A stretch of DNA of 64,000 nucleotides, from the NCBI GenBank assembly GCA_008123405.1, contig VSSA01000004.1:1-64000 (forward strand), given 5' to 3'. A model generated the notes under the pieces. It was not told where the DNA came from. It searched no databases and worked only from the letters and a program-made list of their open reading frames with translations. Shown here piece after piece: positions 42,033 through 53,106 of this stretch. Each line of letters starts with the position of its first letter. Positions within the stretch are counted from its first letter, which is position 1. Position numbers and translations under genes: made by a program. This DNA is from Nocardioides sp. BGMRC 2183. GTDB taxonomy: Bacteria > Actinomycetota > Actinomycetes > Propionibacteriales > Nocardioidaceae.

Positions 42033-42710
42033 GTGACCGCCTCCCGCCGTACGACGCCGCGCAGCGTGGTCGCCATCGGACTGCTGACCGCCGCGACCGT
42101 CCTGACCGGGTGCGGCTCCGCGGCGGAGCCGAGCCCCCCGACCGGGGTGGACGGGCTGACCATCCCCACGCCTGACCCCGACCCTGACGACTTCGTCGCG
42201 GAGGTCGACAACCGCTGGCTGCCGATGGAGTCCGGCGCGACCTGGACCTACGAGACCCTGCCCGGCGAGCCGGGCGGTGGCGAGGTGCGGGTGGTGGCCG
42301 AGGCGGGCGGCGTGCACGGCGGGATCACGACCACGGCGCTGATCCGGACGGTACTCGACCAACGCGGCCGGGAGCGCAGTAGCACCACCGACCACTACGC
42401 CCAGGACACCGACGGCAATGTGTGGTGGTTCGGCCGCGACGAGACCTGGTTCGCCGAGCCCGGGCTGGCGATGCCGGCGCAGCCGCGTCGCGGCGACGGC
42501 TTCCGGGTGGCGTTGGCGCCGGGGCTCGACGTACGGGCGGAGGTGACCGAGACCGATGCCGAGCTCGACACCGCGCTGGGGGAGTTGGACGGCATCGTGG
42601 TGCTCGCCGTGACGGCGAGCGACGGCTCGGCGACCCAGCTCTACGCGCCCGGGATCGGACTGGTCCGGAACGCGACAGCGGGGCTCGTCGCGTTCGACGA
42701 GCCCCGCTGA
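42033..42710 (+). CDS. Secreted lipoprotein
   Basis: This 225-aa protein has a signal peptide (residues 1-26) ending in the lipobox VLTGC, so it is anchored outside the membrane by lipidated Cys. The mature part begins with an Asp/Pro-rich linker, then a beta-rich domain with [26 protein letters not shown] and [13 protein letters not shown]. Similar lipoproteins occur widely in actinobacteria without known function. Its last codons form the stem of a strong terminator hairpin. The GTG start was chosen from the signal peptide and the promoter spacing. Confidence 0.85.
   Translation: MTASRRTTPRSVVAIGLLTAATVLTGCGSAAEPSPPTGVDGLTIPTPDPDPDDFVAEVDNRWLPMESGATWTYETLPGEPGGGEVRVVAEAGGVHGGITTTALIRTVLDQRGRERSSTTDHYAQDTDGNVWWFGRDETWFAEPGLAMPAQPRRGDGFRVALAPGLDVRAEVTETDAELDTALGELDGIVVLAVTASDGSATQLYAPGIGLVRNATAGLVAFDEPR
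42676..42709. terminator. Terminator hairpin inside the 3' end of the lipoprotein gene
   Basis: A 15-bp perfect stem (42676-42690 with 42695-42709) and CGTT loop encode the last eleven codons and reach into the TGA. It lies 21 bp before the end of the convergent aquaporin gene, so it may serve both. Confidence 0.7.
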
Positions 42711-42730
42711 TCGGGGTTGAGCTCAGTCCT

Positions 42731-43765
42731 TCACTGGGGCGGGCGCACCTGGGTGTGCCCGTCATCGCCGCCCGGCGGCGCCCAGCCACCCTGCTGCGGC
42801 GGCTGCTGCTGGGCAGGGATCCACTGCTGTGCGGCAGGGTCCCACTGCCAACCGTCCTGGATGATCGGCTGCTCCTGCTGTCCGACCTGCTGGTGGCCCA
42901 TCTGGCCGGGCTGACCCATCTGCCCCTGCTGACCCATCTGGCCCTGCTGCGCCCACTGCTGGGTGAAGCCCGGGTTGGAGGAGCCGCCGCTCCCGGCGCT
43001 GAGTCCGGAGCCGGGGATCGGGTCCTTGTCCCGGCCGAAGATGAGCGGGGTCAGGATGCCGGCGAGGGCACCGCCGAGCGCCGGGGCGAGGATGAAGAGC
43101 CACAACTGCAAGATGGTGTCGCCGTCGAAGCTCATGATCGCCGGGCCGATCGACCGGGCGGGGTTCACCGACGTACCGGTGGCGGAGATGCCGACGATGT
43201 GGACCAGCGTCAGGGTGAGACCGATGGCCAGTGGCGCCAGCGCGGCGACCGCTCGGTTCCGCTCGTCGGTGACCGCGAGGATCACCATCACGAACACGAA
43301 CGTCATCACTAGCTCGAGTCCGAACGCGGCCCACCAGGCGTACTCGGTGAAGCCGGACTGCTCGCCGAAGCCGTTCGCACCGAGCCCGGCGCTGTCCACC
43401 TCGTAGCCGTCGAAACCCATCAGCAGCAGTCGCAGCACGGCGGCGGCGACGAGCGCGGCACCGATCTGGACGCCGGCGTAGATGCCGAAGTCCTTCCACG
43501 ACAGCCGGCCACCGAGGGCGGCGCCGAGGGAGACGGCGGGGTTGAAGTGGCCTCCAGAGATCCGGCCGAAGGCGTAGGCCGCGACCAGCACGGCGAGGCC
43601 GAAGGCGAAGGCGGTGGCCAGTGGGTCGAACCCGCCGGCAGCGGCGTTCCAGGCGGCGACGGAGCCGCAGCCGAAGAACACCAGGACGAAGGTGCCGACC
43701 GCCTCTGCGGCGATCTTCTGGGGCATCGTGGGCGGGGCAGTCTCTTCTATAACTTCCTCGGTCAT
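42731..43765 (-). CDS. Aquaporin (MIP family) with Gln-rich tail
   Basis: This 344-aa channel has six membrane helices in residues 15-235 and both pore motifs, [10 protein letters not shown] and TSVNPARS, complete. The first half resembles AqpZ-type water channels. A cytoplasmic tail of about 100 residues follows, very rich in Gln, Gly and Met ([12 protein letters not shown] repeats), which is unusual beside the roughly 240 residues of most bacterial aquaporins. The ATG follows GAGAGGGAC. It is convergent with the lipoprotein gene and divergent from icd. Confidence 0.93.
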   Translation of the reverse strand: MTEEVIEETAPPTMPQKIAAEAVGTFVLVFFGCGSVAAWNAAAGGFDPLATAFAFGLAVLVAAYAFGRISGGHFNPAVSLGAALGGRLSWKDFGIYAGVQIGAALVAAAVLRLLLMGFDGYEVDSAGLGANGFGEQSGFTEYAWWAAFGLELVMTFVFVMVILAVTDERNRAVAALAPLAIGLTLTLVHIVGISATGTSVNPARSIGPAIMSFDGDTILQLWLFILAPALGGALAGILTPLIFGRDKDPIPGSGLSAGSGGSSNPGFTQQWAQQGQMGQQGQMGQPGQMGHQQVGQQEQPIIQDGWQWDPAAQQWIPAQQQPPQQGGWAPPGGDDGHTQVRPPQ

Positions 43766-43916
43766 GTCCCTCTCGCTCTCCAGCGGCTCCCGGAGCGGCC
43801 GCACTCATCCGTCACTCTAGAACCTCCGGTGACCCCTGGTCACGCACCACATCGCCGTTCGGCGTGGTCACACCTACTGTGGGGACGACGATGGGACGCC
43901 TTCGGCTCCATCAGAT

Positions 43917-43932
43917 ATCTTGATGTCAAGCA
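43917..43932. promoter_or_regulatory. Candidate operator/promoter element before icd
   Basis: TATCTTGATGTCAAGC holds the inverted repeat CTTGA-TG-TCAAG, directly after an AGATATCT palindrome. It lies 32 bp before the icd ATG. A dimeric regulator site or a -10 (TATCTT) is possible; neither is proven. Confidence 0.4.
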
Positions 43933-43963
43933 ATCTCGTGAGATCCAGGAGCGACGCCGCAAC

Positions 43964-46165
<2,202 letters not shown>

Positions 46166-46209
46166 GCAACAGTTGAGCGCGGGTCGGCGAGCTGACCTGC
46201 ATTGACGTG

Positions 46210-46247
46210 CAGGACCCCCGAGATGGGAGATCGTCTCGGGGGTCCTG
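46210..46247 (+). terminator. Intrinsic terminator of icd
   Basis: A 14-bp perfect stem (46210-46223 with 46234-46247) has a 10-base loop and a TTTT run four bases after it. This is the most canonical terminator in the window. Confidence 0.88.
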
Positions 46248-46324
46248 AGGTTTTCGCCCGAGTCGCCGTCCGGGTCGATGATCGGCCGAACGATATTAAG
46301 AGGCGGACCGTCGGTCCCCCGATC

Positions 46325-46330
46325 TAGATT
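46325..46330 (+). promoter_or_regulatory. Candidate -10 box of the ABC exporter gene
   Basis: TAGATT ends eight bases before the ATG at 46339 with no ribosome site between, again suggesting a leaderless or very short leader. Confidence 0.45.
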
Positions 46331-46338
46331 CAGAGCCG

Positions 46339-49300
46339 ATGAGCACCACCTTGACCCCGCCGCCGGTCACCCCCGGCACCGTCCGCTCGGGCGACGACCC
46401 GTCGCGCCGCGTCGACTGGCGCCGACTGCGTCGTCCCGCCGCCGGTTTCGCCGTGACAGCAGTGGCGTTGGCCGCTGTCGGTCAGGCGCTGGGCACCGTC
46501 GTCGCCGGGCAGCTGGCGGAGGGTCCGACCAGCACCCTGGTCGCTGCCTTCGCGGCCTGCGTGGTCGGCGCCGCACTGGTCGACACCGTCGGCAGGGTGG
46601 TCTGGGCCGGCGTCATCGATCGCGCCGAGGGCCGGCTGCGCAGCGACCTGTTGACCGCTGCCCTGCACCAGCCGCTCGCACACCTGACCGAGCAGGCAGT
46701 CGGTGAGGTGCTGGACCGCGTCGACGACGACACCCACGAGGTCGGCACGCTGCTGCGGATGCAGATCTGGATGGCGATGCGCACCGGGTTCGCCGCCCTC
46801 CCGATGTGGGTCGTCGCTGGCGTCACCTGGTGGCCCGCGTTCTTCCTGTTCCCGATCGTCGGCGTTGTCACCGTGTTGGTGATGCGCCGCCGGCTGGGGG
46901 AGATCGCCCGCCGCAAGGTCGTCGAGGAGGCCGCCTGGACCGACCATGCCGCCGCGCTGGAGGAGGGCATCGCCGGGCGCGACGACCTGCGGACCAGCCG
47001 CGGCCAGGCGTTCGCCGTACGACGCCTGGCGCGACTCTCCGCCGACGTGCACGCCAAGTTCCTCCGGGTGCTCCGGGTCGAGGCCGAGCTGGCTGTCCGG
47101 GTCGGTCTGCTACTGCACGGGCTGCTTGCGGCGGTCGCCGTCCTCGGGGTCGCGCTGGTCACCGGGGGAGCGCTGGACGTCGGCGCCCTGGTGACGCTGT
47201 TCATGGTGACCACGATGTTCGTGGGCCAGATCAACAACCTGGCCCACCAGCTGCCCGACATCCAGGCGGGGCTCGGCGCGGTGCTGCGGCTGCGCTCCCT
47301 GCTGGCGGTGGAGCGGGAGCCGGTCGGCGGGGATGCGGTGCCACCCGGCGAGCTCGACCTGGAGATCCGCGGCCTGGACTTCTCCTACACCGACGGCGGC
47401 TTCGCGCTGCAGCAGGTCGACATCACCGTCGAGGCGGGGCACACCATCGCCCTGGTCGGACGGACCGGGTCGGGCAAGTCCACGCTGGCCTCGCTGCTCT
47501 CCCGTGCCGTCGAGCCGCCGCCGGGCACGATCTTCCTCGGCGGCACCGACATCACCACGCTGGACCTGCATGAGCTGCGCAGCCGGGTCGGGGTGGTCAC
47601 CCAGCGCACCGAGATCCTGGCCGGGACGCTCGCGGAGAACATCGCGCTCTTCGCCGACGTGCCGCGCGCCGAGATCGAGGACGCGGTGGCCGAGCTCGGG
47701 CTGACCGGCTGGGTCGAGGGACTTCCCGACGGGCTCAACACGCTCCTCGGGCCGGGCGGGACCACGCTGTCGGCAGGTGAGGAGCAGTTGGTCGCCTTCG
47801 CTCGCCTGCTGGTCCGTCACGTCCAGGTGGTGGTGCTCGACGAGGCCACCGCGCGGATGGACCCGGTGACCGAGGTGCGCGTGGTGCGGGCCGCGGACCG
47901 ACTGATCCGGGGCCGGACCGGCGTGCTGGTCGCACACCGGCTGAGCACGATCGAACGGGCCGAGCTGGTCGCTCTGCTCGACCACGGCCGCGTGATCCAA
48001 CAGGGCCGCCGTGCTGAGCTCGCCGTGGTCGAGGGGCCGTTCCGGCGGCTGCTCGAGGCAGCTGAGGCCTCCGACCAGGCGCACCAGCAGCCCGTCGAGG
48101 AGACCTGGGCGAGCGAGAACGGTGCGGGTCCGGCGGCGGCCGATGTGCCCGCCCCGTCCGCCACGCCGGCGACGGTCACTGCCACCGACGTCGCGCTGGC
48201 CGAGGGGGTCGGCGCACGTCGTCGGGTCGGGCCGCCACCGCCGCGCACCGACGTCGGCGACGGTCCGAGCCTGACTCGTGGGATCTGGCATGCGTTGTGG
48301 ATCCGTCCGTGGTGGGGTGCCTGGTCGGTGCTGCTCTTCCTCGGCGGCAGCGTCTTCGCGCCACTCGGCGCGATGACCGGCTTCTTCTGGGGCCTGATCG
48401 TGGCCGAGCTGGCCGACGCACGCCCGACCACGCTGCTCACCGTGGTGCTGGTCGCCACCCTGCTCGCGGCACCGTTCCTCCTGGCGGATGCGTTCCGCCG
48501 CTATCCGCGGTGGTGGATCGAGGTGATGCTGCGGGTGCGGATGGCGGTCCTGATCGGCCAGATCCGAACCCGTCGCCTGCCGCGCACGCCACCGGGTGAG
48601 GTGGTCGCGCGCTCGATGGACGCGGACCGCTACGCGCGGTACGCCGACCGCTGGGTCGACGTGGTCAACGGCCTGCTCATCGCGCTGCTGACCATGCTGG
48701 TCAGCGGCACCTGGCTGGCCGGCGGCATCCTGCTCCTGGTGATGCTCGCCAGCGCGCTGGCCTCCTCGATCGGACGTCCGATCGCCGGTCGCTCGGCGGC
48801 GCGCTCCTCGGCCGCCCGTGCCGGGTTCGGCCGGGCAGTCGTCTCGGCGGTCGAGTCCGCCCGCACCGTCAAGTTGGCCGGACGCACCCCCGAGGTGCGG
48901 GCCCATCTGCGCAAGGTGGACGACGGTCGGGTCGAGGCCGCGGTCTTCGAGCACCGCGTGCAGGCCTGCCTGGACGGGGTGCCGATCGTGATGGTGCAGG
49001 TCGGGGCCGTCGCGGCCTGGGCGCTGTACCTCGAAGGCGTGTGGGGTCTGGCTACCGCGTTGCTGGTGGCCACGGCGGTCAGCGGCTTCGACTGGTTCGG
49101 CCGGGTCGCCGGCGCCGTGGTCACCGAGGCGCCGGGCACTCGCGCCTGGCAGCGGGTCACCTGCCGCTTCGCCGGGGGCCGCGACCTGATGGAGCTTCCT
49201 GCGGGGATCGACCTGGTCACCGGTGAGGCGCCGGCCCCGGTCGAGCCCGAGCGCACCCGCCTGGAGCGCCTGGACCTGCGCGGCTTCGCGGCAGTGCACG

Positions 49301-49941
49301 ACGACGGCACCATCGGCGTCGAGGAGGTCGATCTCAGCGTCGAGCGCGGTGAGCTCGTGCTGCTGGTCGGGCAGGTCGGCTCGGGCAAGTCGAGCATGCT
49401 CTCCGCGCTGGCCGGCCTCATCGCCCACCGTGGTGAGCTCGCCTGGAACGGCGCCGAGGTCACCGACCCCGAGGTCTTCCTCAAGCCCTCCCAGGTGGGC
49501 CACATCGCCCAGGTGCCGCGGGTGCTCTCGGGCACCTTCGCCGACAACGTCCAGCTCGGATACGACCGGGCCTTCGATCGCCCGGTCGCCGACGCCCGAC
49601 TCACCGAGGACGTTCGCGACGCCGGGGGACCGGACGCGCTGGTCGGGCACCGTGGCGTCCGACTCTCCGGCGGTCAGGTGCAGCGGCTCGCGCTGGCCCG
49701 CGCCCTGGCGACCGACGCCGAGCTGTTGCTCGCCGACGACGTGTCCAGTGCCCTGGACGCGGCCACCGAGGTGGAGCTCTGGGCGGCGCTGCGGGAGCGG
49801 CAGGCCACGGTCATCGGCGCCACCGCGAAGCGCGCCGCGCTGAGTCAGGCGGACCGGGTGGTGGTGCTGGTCGAGGGTCGGATCGCCGCCGTCGGTCCGT
49901 GGCGCGAGCTGGCGCCGGCCTGGGGACACCTGGCGGGCTGA
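46339..49941 (+). CDS. Fused two-half ABC exporter, asymmetric NBDs
   Basis: This 1200-aa chain holds two complete TM-NBD halves (1-580 and about 650-1200) joined by an Ala/Pro-rich linker, as in MDR-type exporters. NBD1: GRTGSGKST (374-382), LSAGEEQ in place of LSGGQ, VVVLDEAT with the catalytic Glu, and AHRLST with His533. NBD2: GQVGSGKSS (near 1010), canonical LSGGQ near 1109, LLLADDVSS with Asp in place of Glu, and GATAKRA where the switch His should be. One ATP site is therefore canonical and the other degenerate. Substrate is unknown; lipids, peptides and drugs are usual. Confidence 0.92.
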   Translation: MSTTLTPPPVTPGTVRSGDDPSRRVDWRRLRRPAAGFAVTAVALAAVGQALGTVVAGQLAEGPTSTLVAAFAACVVGAALVDTVGRVVWAGVIDRAEGRLRSDLLTAALHQPLAHLTEQAVGEVLDRVDDDTHEVGTLLRMQIWMAMRTGFAALPMWVVAGVTWWPAFFLFPIVGVVTVLVMRRRLGEIARRKVVEEAAWTDHAAALEEGIAGRDDLRTSRGQAFAVRRLARLSADVHAKFLRVLRVEAELAVRVGLLLHGLLAAVAVLGVALVTGGALDVGALVTLFMVTTMFVGQINNLAHQLPDIQAGLGAVLRLRSLLAVEREPVGGDAVPPGELDLEIRGLDFSYTDGGFALQQVDITVEAGHTIALVGRTGSGKSTLASLLSRAVEPPPGTIFLGGTDITTLDLHELRSRVGVVTQRTEILAGTLAENIALFADVPRAEIEDAVAELGLTGWVEGLPDGLNTLLGPGGTTLSAGEEQLVAFARLLVRHVQVVVLDEATARMDPVTEVRVVRAADRLIRGRTGVLVAHRLSTIERAELVALLDHGRVIQQGRRAELAVVEGPFRRLLEAAEASDQAHQQPVEETWASENGAGPAAADVPAPSATPATVTATDVALAEGVGARRRVGPPPPRTDVGDGPSLTRGIWHALWIRPWWGAWSVLLFLGGSVFAPLGAMTGFFWGLIVAELADARPTTLLTVVLVATLLAAPFLLADAFRRYPRWWIEVMLRVRMAVLIGQIRTRRLPRTPPGEVVARSMDADRYARYADRWVDVVNGLLIALLTMLVSGTWLAGGILLLVMLASALASSIGRPIAGRSAARSSAARAGFGRAVVSAVESARTVKLAGRTPEVRAHLRKVDDGRVEAAVFEHRVQACLDGVPIVMVQVGAVAAWALYLEGVWGLATALLVATAVSGFDWFGRVAGAVVTEAPGTRAWQRVTCRFAGGRDLMELPAGIDLVTGEAPAPVEPERTRLERLDLRGFAAVHDDGTIGVEEVDLSVERGELVLLVGQVGSGKSSMLSALAGLIAHRGELAWNGAEVTDPEVFLKPSQVGHIAQVPRVLSGTFADNVQLGYDRAFDRPVADARLTEDVRDAGGPDALVGHRGVRLSGGQVQRLALARALATDAELLLADDVSSALDAATEVELWAALRERQATVIGATAKRAALSQADRVVVLVEGRIAAVGPWRELAPAWGHLAG

Positions 49942-50101
49942 GCTTGAATCCACCGATTCGGCGCGTAGCGAGCGGCACCAGACGGGTGTCCCGGCAAGGC
50001 GGAGCGCCGAAGGCGGGCCGGAGGCCCGTCGAGGTGCGACAACGCAGTCCGGGGCGCCCGGATGGGGTCGCGCAGTAGCGGGGAATCGGTGGATTCAGGC
50101 T
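49941..50101 (-). mobile_element. 161-bp MITE-like element, copy B
   Basis: This is the same length as and inverted relative to 21862-22022. Its ends are AGCTTGAATCCACCGATTC and, on the other strand, AGCCTGAATCCACCGATTC. It begins at the last base of the ABC exporter stop codon and reaches to 20 bp before the end of the convergent TetR gene, so it may also act as the terminator there. Confidence 0.75.
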
Positions 50102-50121
50102 GAGGCCGGTGACCGCGCCGG

Positions 50122-50733
50122 TCAGGCGTGGAGGCCGAGCAGAGTCCGGGTCGCGGTGTCGACGATCTCGGCGGGCGTTGCCTGCACGGCGCCGTCGAGC
50201 CACGCGGTGACGAGCTCGGCCATTCCGCCGATGAAGAGCAGGCCCGCGATCTCGCCGTCGCTCGTGGAGCGCTCGGGCAGCACCTGCGCCTCTGCGGCGG
50301 TGGCGTGGGCGAACTCCCGCAGCAATTCCGTACGACGTCCGCGCAGTGCCGGCACCCCCCCGGCCTCGATGATGGCTGCCCTGCCCTTGCGTGGGTCCGC
50401 GACCAGCAGGTCGACGAACGCGCGGATCGCGGCGCGGGTGCGCTGCACCGCGTCGGCTCCGGCGGCGTCGGCCTCCTCGGCGGCCCGGCGGGTGGCGGAC
50501 TCGATCTCGCCGGCGATCGACTCCAGCAGGGCGCGGCGCGCGTCGTCGAGGTTGGCGAAGCTCTCGTAGAAGTAACGCTCGGTGAGCCCGGCCTCGTTGC
50601 AGATCGCGGTCATCGTTGTGTTCCGCTCCGGATCGGTCCACACCGCGAGGGTGGCCTCGAGCAGCTTGCTGCGACGCTGACGTGCACGCTCGTCCGCGCT
50701 CAGCCCGCCGTAGGTCCCGCCGCGGCCCGCCAT
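50122..50733 (-). CDS. TetR/AcrR-family regulator
   Basis: This 203-aa regulator has an N-terminal helix-turn-helix (RRSKLLEATLAVWTDP, TAICNEAGLTERYFYESFAN) and a helical ligand domain. It is divergent from the P450 gene; the promoter of the P450 carries a TGACAG-N6-CTGTCA repeat that may be its operator. The ATG at 50733 was chosen because protein-like sequence starts at MAGRGGTYGG; an upstream in-frame start gives a low-complexity Arg-rich extension. Confidence 0.9.
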   Translation of the reverse strand: MAGRGGTYGGLSADERARQRRSKLLEATLAVWTDPERNTTMTAICNEAGLTERYFYESFANLDDARRALLESIAGEIESATRRAAEEADAAGADAVQRTRAAIRAFVDLLVADPRKGRAAIIEAGGVPALRGRRTELLREFAHATAAEAQVLPERSTSDGEIAGLLFIGGMAELVTAWLDGAVQATPAEIVDTATRTLLGLHA

Positions 50734-50852
50734 GGGCCGCAGCCTCTCACGCTCAGCCGGTAGGCGCCGCGCACTGGCGCAAACCTCTTGCCCCCGCCGC
50801 AGGGCACCTCGCGCCGGGGTCGCCCTACGCCGAGGGTCGCTCTGCGCAAGCA

Positions 50853-50881
50853 TTGACAGGGTGCGCTGTCAGAACGATGCT
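50853..50881 (+). promoter_or_regulatory. P450 promoter with overlapping operator
   Basis: TTGACA (50853-50858), 17 bp, GATGCT (50876-50881). The spacer region holds the perfect inverted repeat TGACAG-N6-CTGTCA (50854-50871), placed so that a bound repressor would block polymerase. Confidence 0.55.
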
Positions 50882-50925
50882 GAGCGGAGGCGCCAGGCCG
50901 AGTCGACGTCGACGAGGAGACGGTG

Positions 50926-52302
50926 ATGACCGAACGTGTCCCGACCGAGAGCAGCGCGGCGCTGCCGGTCCCCACCCTGCGCCGCGAGGATCGCGGCCTC
51001 CCGGTCTTCGGGCGACTCTTCGACTACGCCCGGGATCCGGTGGCGCTGATGCGCCACCAGTGGACCCACTACGGGCCGGTGTCGCCGATGAACGCGCTCG
51101 GGTCCGAGGCGGTGATGTTGCTCGGCCCGGACGCCTGCGAGGAGGCGCTGCGCAACCGGGACAAGGCGTTCGTCAACGGGCCCGCCTGGGGGCGCATCGT
51201 GGGCCCCTTCTTCCGCCGGGGGCTGATGCTGCTCGACCTCACCGAGCACCACGACCACCGCCGGATCTTGCAGCAGGCCTTCACCAGGGACCGCCTGGAG
51301 GGCTACGCGGCCGCGCTGCACCCGGCACTCGACCGCGGCATGGCCCAGTGGGGAGAGCAGGCCGACTTCCCGTCGTACCCGAGGTTGAAGCAGCTGACCC
51401 TGGACATCGCCGCCGAGATCTTCATGGGGGGCGCCGAGCACACGAGTGCCGAGGAGATGGAGCGGGTCAACCGCGCCTTCATCGCCTGCGTGCAGGCGGC
51501 CGCCGGGGTCGTGCGGGCCGACGTGCCCTTCACCCGCTGGGGGCGGGCCTACCGCGGGCGACGGCTGCTCGAGGAGTTCCTGCGCTCCTACCTGCCGGCC
51601 AAGCGGGCCGCCCGCACCGACGACCTCTTCTCGGTGCTGTGCCACATCGAGGACGAGGACGGTGCGCGGTTCACCGACGACGAGGTCGTCGACCACATGA
51701 TCTTCTTGATGATGGCGGCCCACGACACCTCCACCATCACCGCCACCACGATGCTGCAATACCTCGGGCAGCACCCGGACTGGCAGGAGCGCTGCCGCGT
51801 CGAGGCGCTGGCGATGGGACCGGAGCCGGGGCTCGCCGAGCTCGAGACGATGACCGATCTCGACCTGGTGATGCGCGAGGCGCTGCGGCTGCGGGCGCCG
51901 GTGCCGCTGCTGATGCGCAAGACCGTCAAGGAGACGGTCGTGCAGGGGCACCGGATCGCCGCCCACACCGACGTGATGGTCGGCGTCCAGTGGTCGCACC
52001 TGATGGAGGAGTACTGGACCGACCCGTTCACCTTCGACCCGGAACGCTTCGCGCCCCATCGGCGCGAGGACAAGTCCCACCGACTCGCGTGGGAGCCGTT
52101 CGGCGGCGGCGTGCACAAGTGCATCGGCCTCCACTTCGGCGGGATGGAGGTGAAGGCGATCGGACACCGGATGCTGCGTGATTTCGAGTGGAGTGTGCCG
52201 GCCGACTACGTGCCGCCGACCGACAACCACTCGCTGCCGTTCCCGACCGACGGCGCGCCGATCGCGCTGCGTCGGCGTGTGGGGGCGCCCGGCGGCATCT
52301 GA
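50926..52302 (+). CDS. Cytochrome P450
   Basis: This 458-aa monooxygenase has the oxygen-binding I-helix segment MMAAHDTST, the K-helix REALR (ExxR type), and the haem-ligand loop FGGGVHKCIGLHFGG with the proximal Cys. The GLHFG segment after the cysteine resembles CYP families near CYP136 and CYP51-like actinobacterial enzymes, but subfamily is not certain. ATG was chosen because GAGGAGA stands six bases before it. No ferredoxin gene is adjacent, so electron partners are elsewhere. Neighbouring acyl-CoA genes suggest a lipid or steroid substrate. Confidence 0.95.
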   Translation: MTERVPTESSAALPVPTLRREDRGLPVFGRLFDYARDPVALMRHQWTHYGPVSPMNALGSEAVMLLGPDACEEALRNRDKAFVNGPAWGRIVGPFFRRGLMLLDLTEHHDHRRILQQAFTRDRLEGYAAALHPALDRGMAQWGEQADFPSYPRLKQLTLDIAAEIFMGGAEHTSAEEMERVNRAFIACVQAAAGVVRADVPFTRWGRAYRGRRLLEEFLRSYLPAKRAARTDDLFSVLCHIEDEDGARFTDDEVVDHMIFLMMAAHDTSTITATTMLQYLGQHPDWQERCRVEALAMGPEPGLAELETMTDLDLVMREALRLRAPVPLLMRKTVKETVVQGHRIAAHTDVMVGVQWSHLMEEYWTDPFTFDPERFAPHRREDKSHRLAWEPFGGGVHKCIGLHFGGMEVKAIGHRMLRDFEWSVPADYVPPTDNHSLPFPTDGAPIALRRRVGAPGGI

Positions 52303-52352
52303 CCACCCCGGGCGCTTGCGGCGTGCGCTCCCGCCGGCCCTCCCGGCCTCGC

Positions 52353-52994
52353 TCAGGCGTCCAGCGCCGCCAGGCCCGCCAGGAGCTGCTCGCGGGCGGG
52401 CGGCCAGAGACGTCGTACGGCGCGGTCGCTGGCGACCGCCCGCATCATCTGCAACCCGCGGATGGTGGCCAGTGCGGTGGACATCACCGCACCGAACTCG
52501 GCCCGGTCGGCCAGGCCCGGGGCGACGCCGTGGGCCGCTTCGGACAAGGTGCTCATCACCGCCTTGTCGAATCGGACCAGGTGACGGCGCAGGTCGGTGT
52601 CGGTGCGGGCGGCCGTCCACAGCTCGAGCTGGGCCAGCGAGACCGGACCGGAGAAGATCGCCCAGAGCCGCTCCAACAGCACCCGGTACTGATCCGCCGC
52701 CGCATCGGCAGCATCGAGCGGAGCGGCGACGAGGTCAGCAGCGAGCCGTTCGGTGAGGTGTTGCAATCCGGCCACCACCAGCTCGGCCTTGGTCGCGAAG
52801 TAGTGCGCCTGCGCACCCCGCGTCACCCCCGCACGTTCGCAGACCGCGGCGGTGGTGAGGCCGGCGTACCCGTGGTCGACGAGCACGGCGATGGTCGCGT
52901 CCAGCAGCGCGCCACGGGTGGCCGCCCGCCGCTCCGCCTGGGTACGACGCCGCGCCGGCGCGCCCCTGACCTCCGCCTTCTCGGGGATGCTCAT
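52353..52994 (-). CDS. TetR-family regulator of the acyl-CoA module
   Basis: This 213-aa regulator has an N-terminal helix-turn-helix (RGALLDATIAVLVDHGYAGL, VCERAGVTRGAQAHYFATKA) and a C-terminal domain with LERLWAIFSGPVSLAQLELW. It is divergent from the acyl-CoA dehydrogenase operon, and two imperfect 18-bp direct repeats lie in the 112-bp gap. The usual role would be repression relieved by an acyl-CoA. It is convergent with the P450 gene. Confidence 0.92.
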   Translation of the reverse strand: MSIPEKAEVRGAPARRRTQAERRAATRGALLDATIAVLVDHGYAGLTTAAVCERAGVTRGAQAHYFATKAELVVAGLQHLTERLAADLVAAPLDAADAAADQYRVLLERLWAIFSGPVSLAQLELWTAARTDTDLRRHLVRFDKAVMSTLSEAAHGVAPGLADRAEFGAVMSTALATIRGLQMMRAVASDRAVRRLWPPAREQLLAGLAALDA

Positions 52995-53016
52995 GATCCG
53001 CGCAACCTACGCGATC

Positions 53017-53057
53017 GAGCCGACAACTTCCATGCTTGAGTGCCGATAAGTTCCGTG
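53017..53057. promoter_or_regulatory. Two 18-bp direct repeats, candidate tandem TetR operators
   Basis: GAGCCGACAACTTCCATG (53017-53034) and GTGCCGATAAGTTCCGTG (53040-53057) match at 14 of 18 positions. They lie 23 bp apart centre to centre, about two helical turns, between the divergent tetR and dehydrogenase genes. Confidence 0.5.
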
Positions 53058-53106
53058 CCACGCTGGCCCCACCTGTGGGCCCGATCACACACTGCGTGAG
53101 GTGGAG

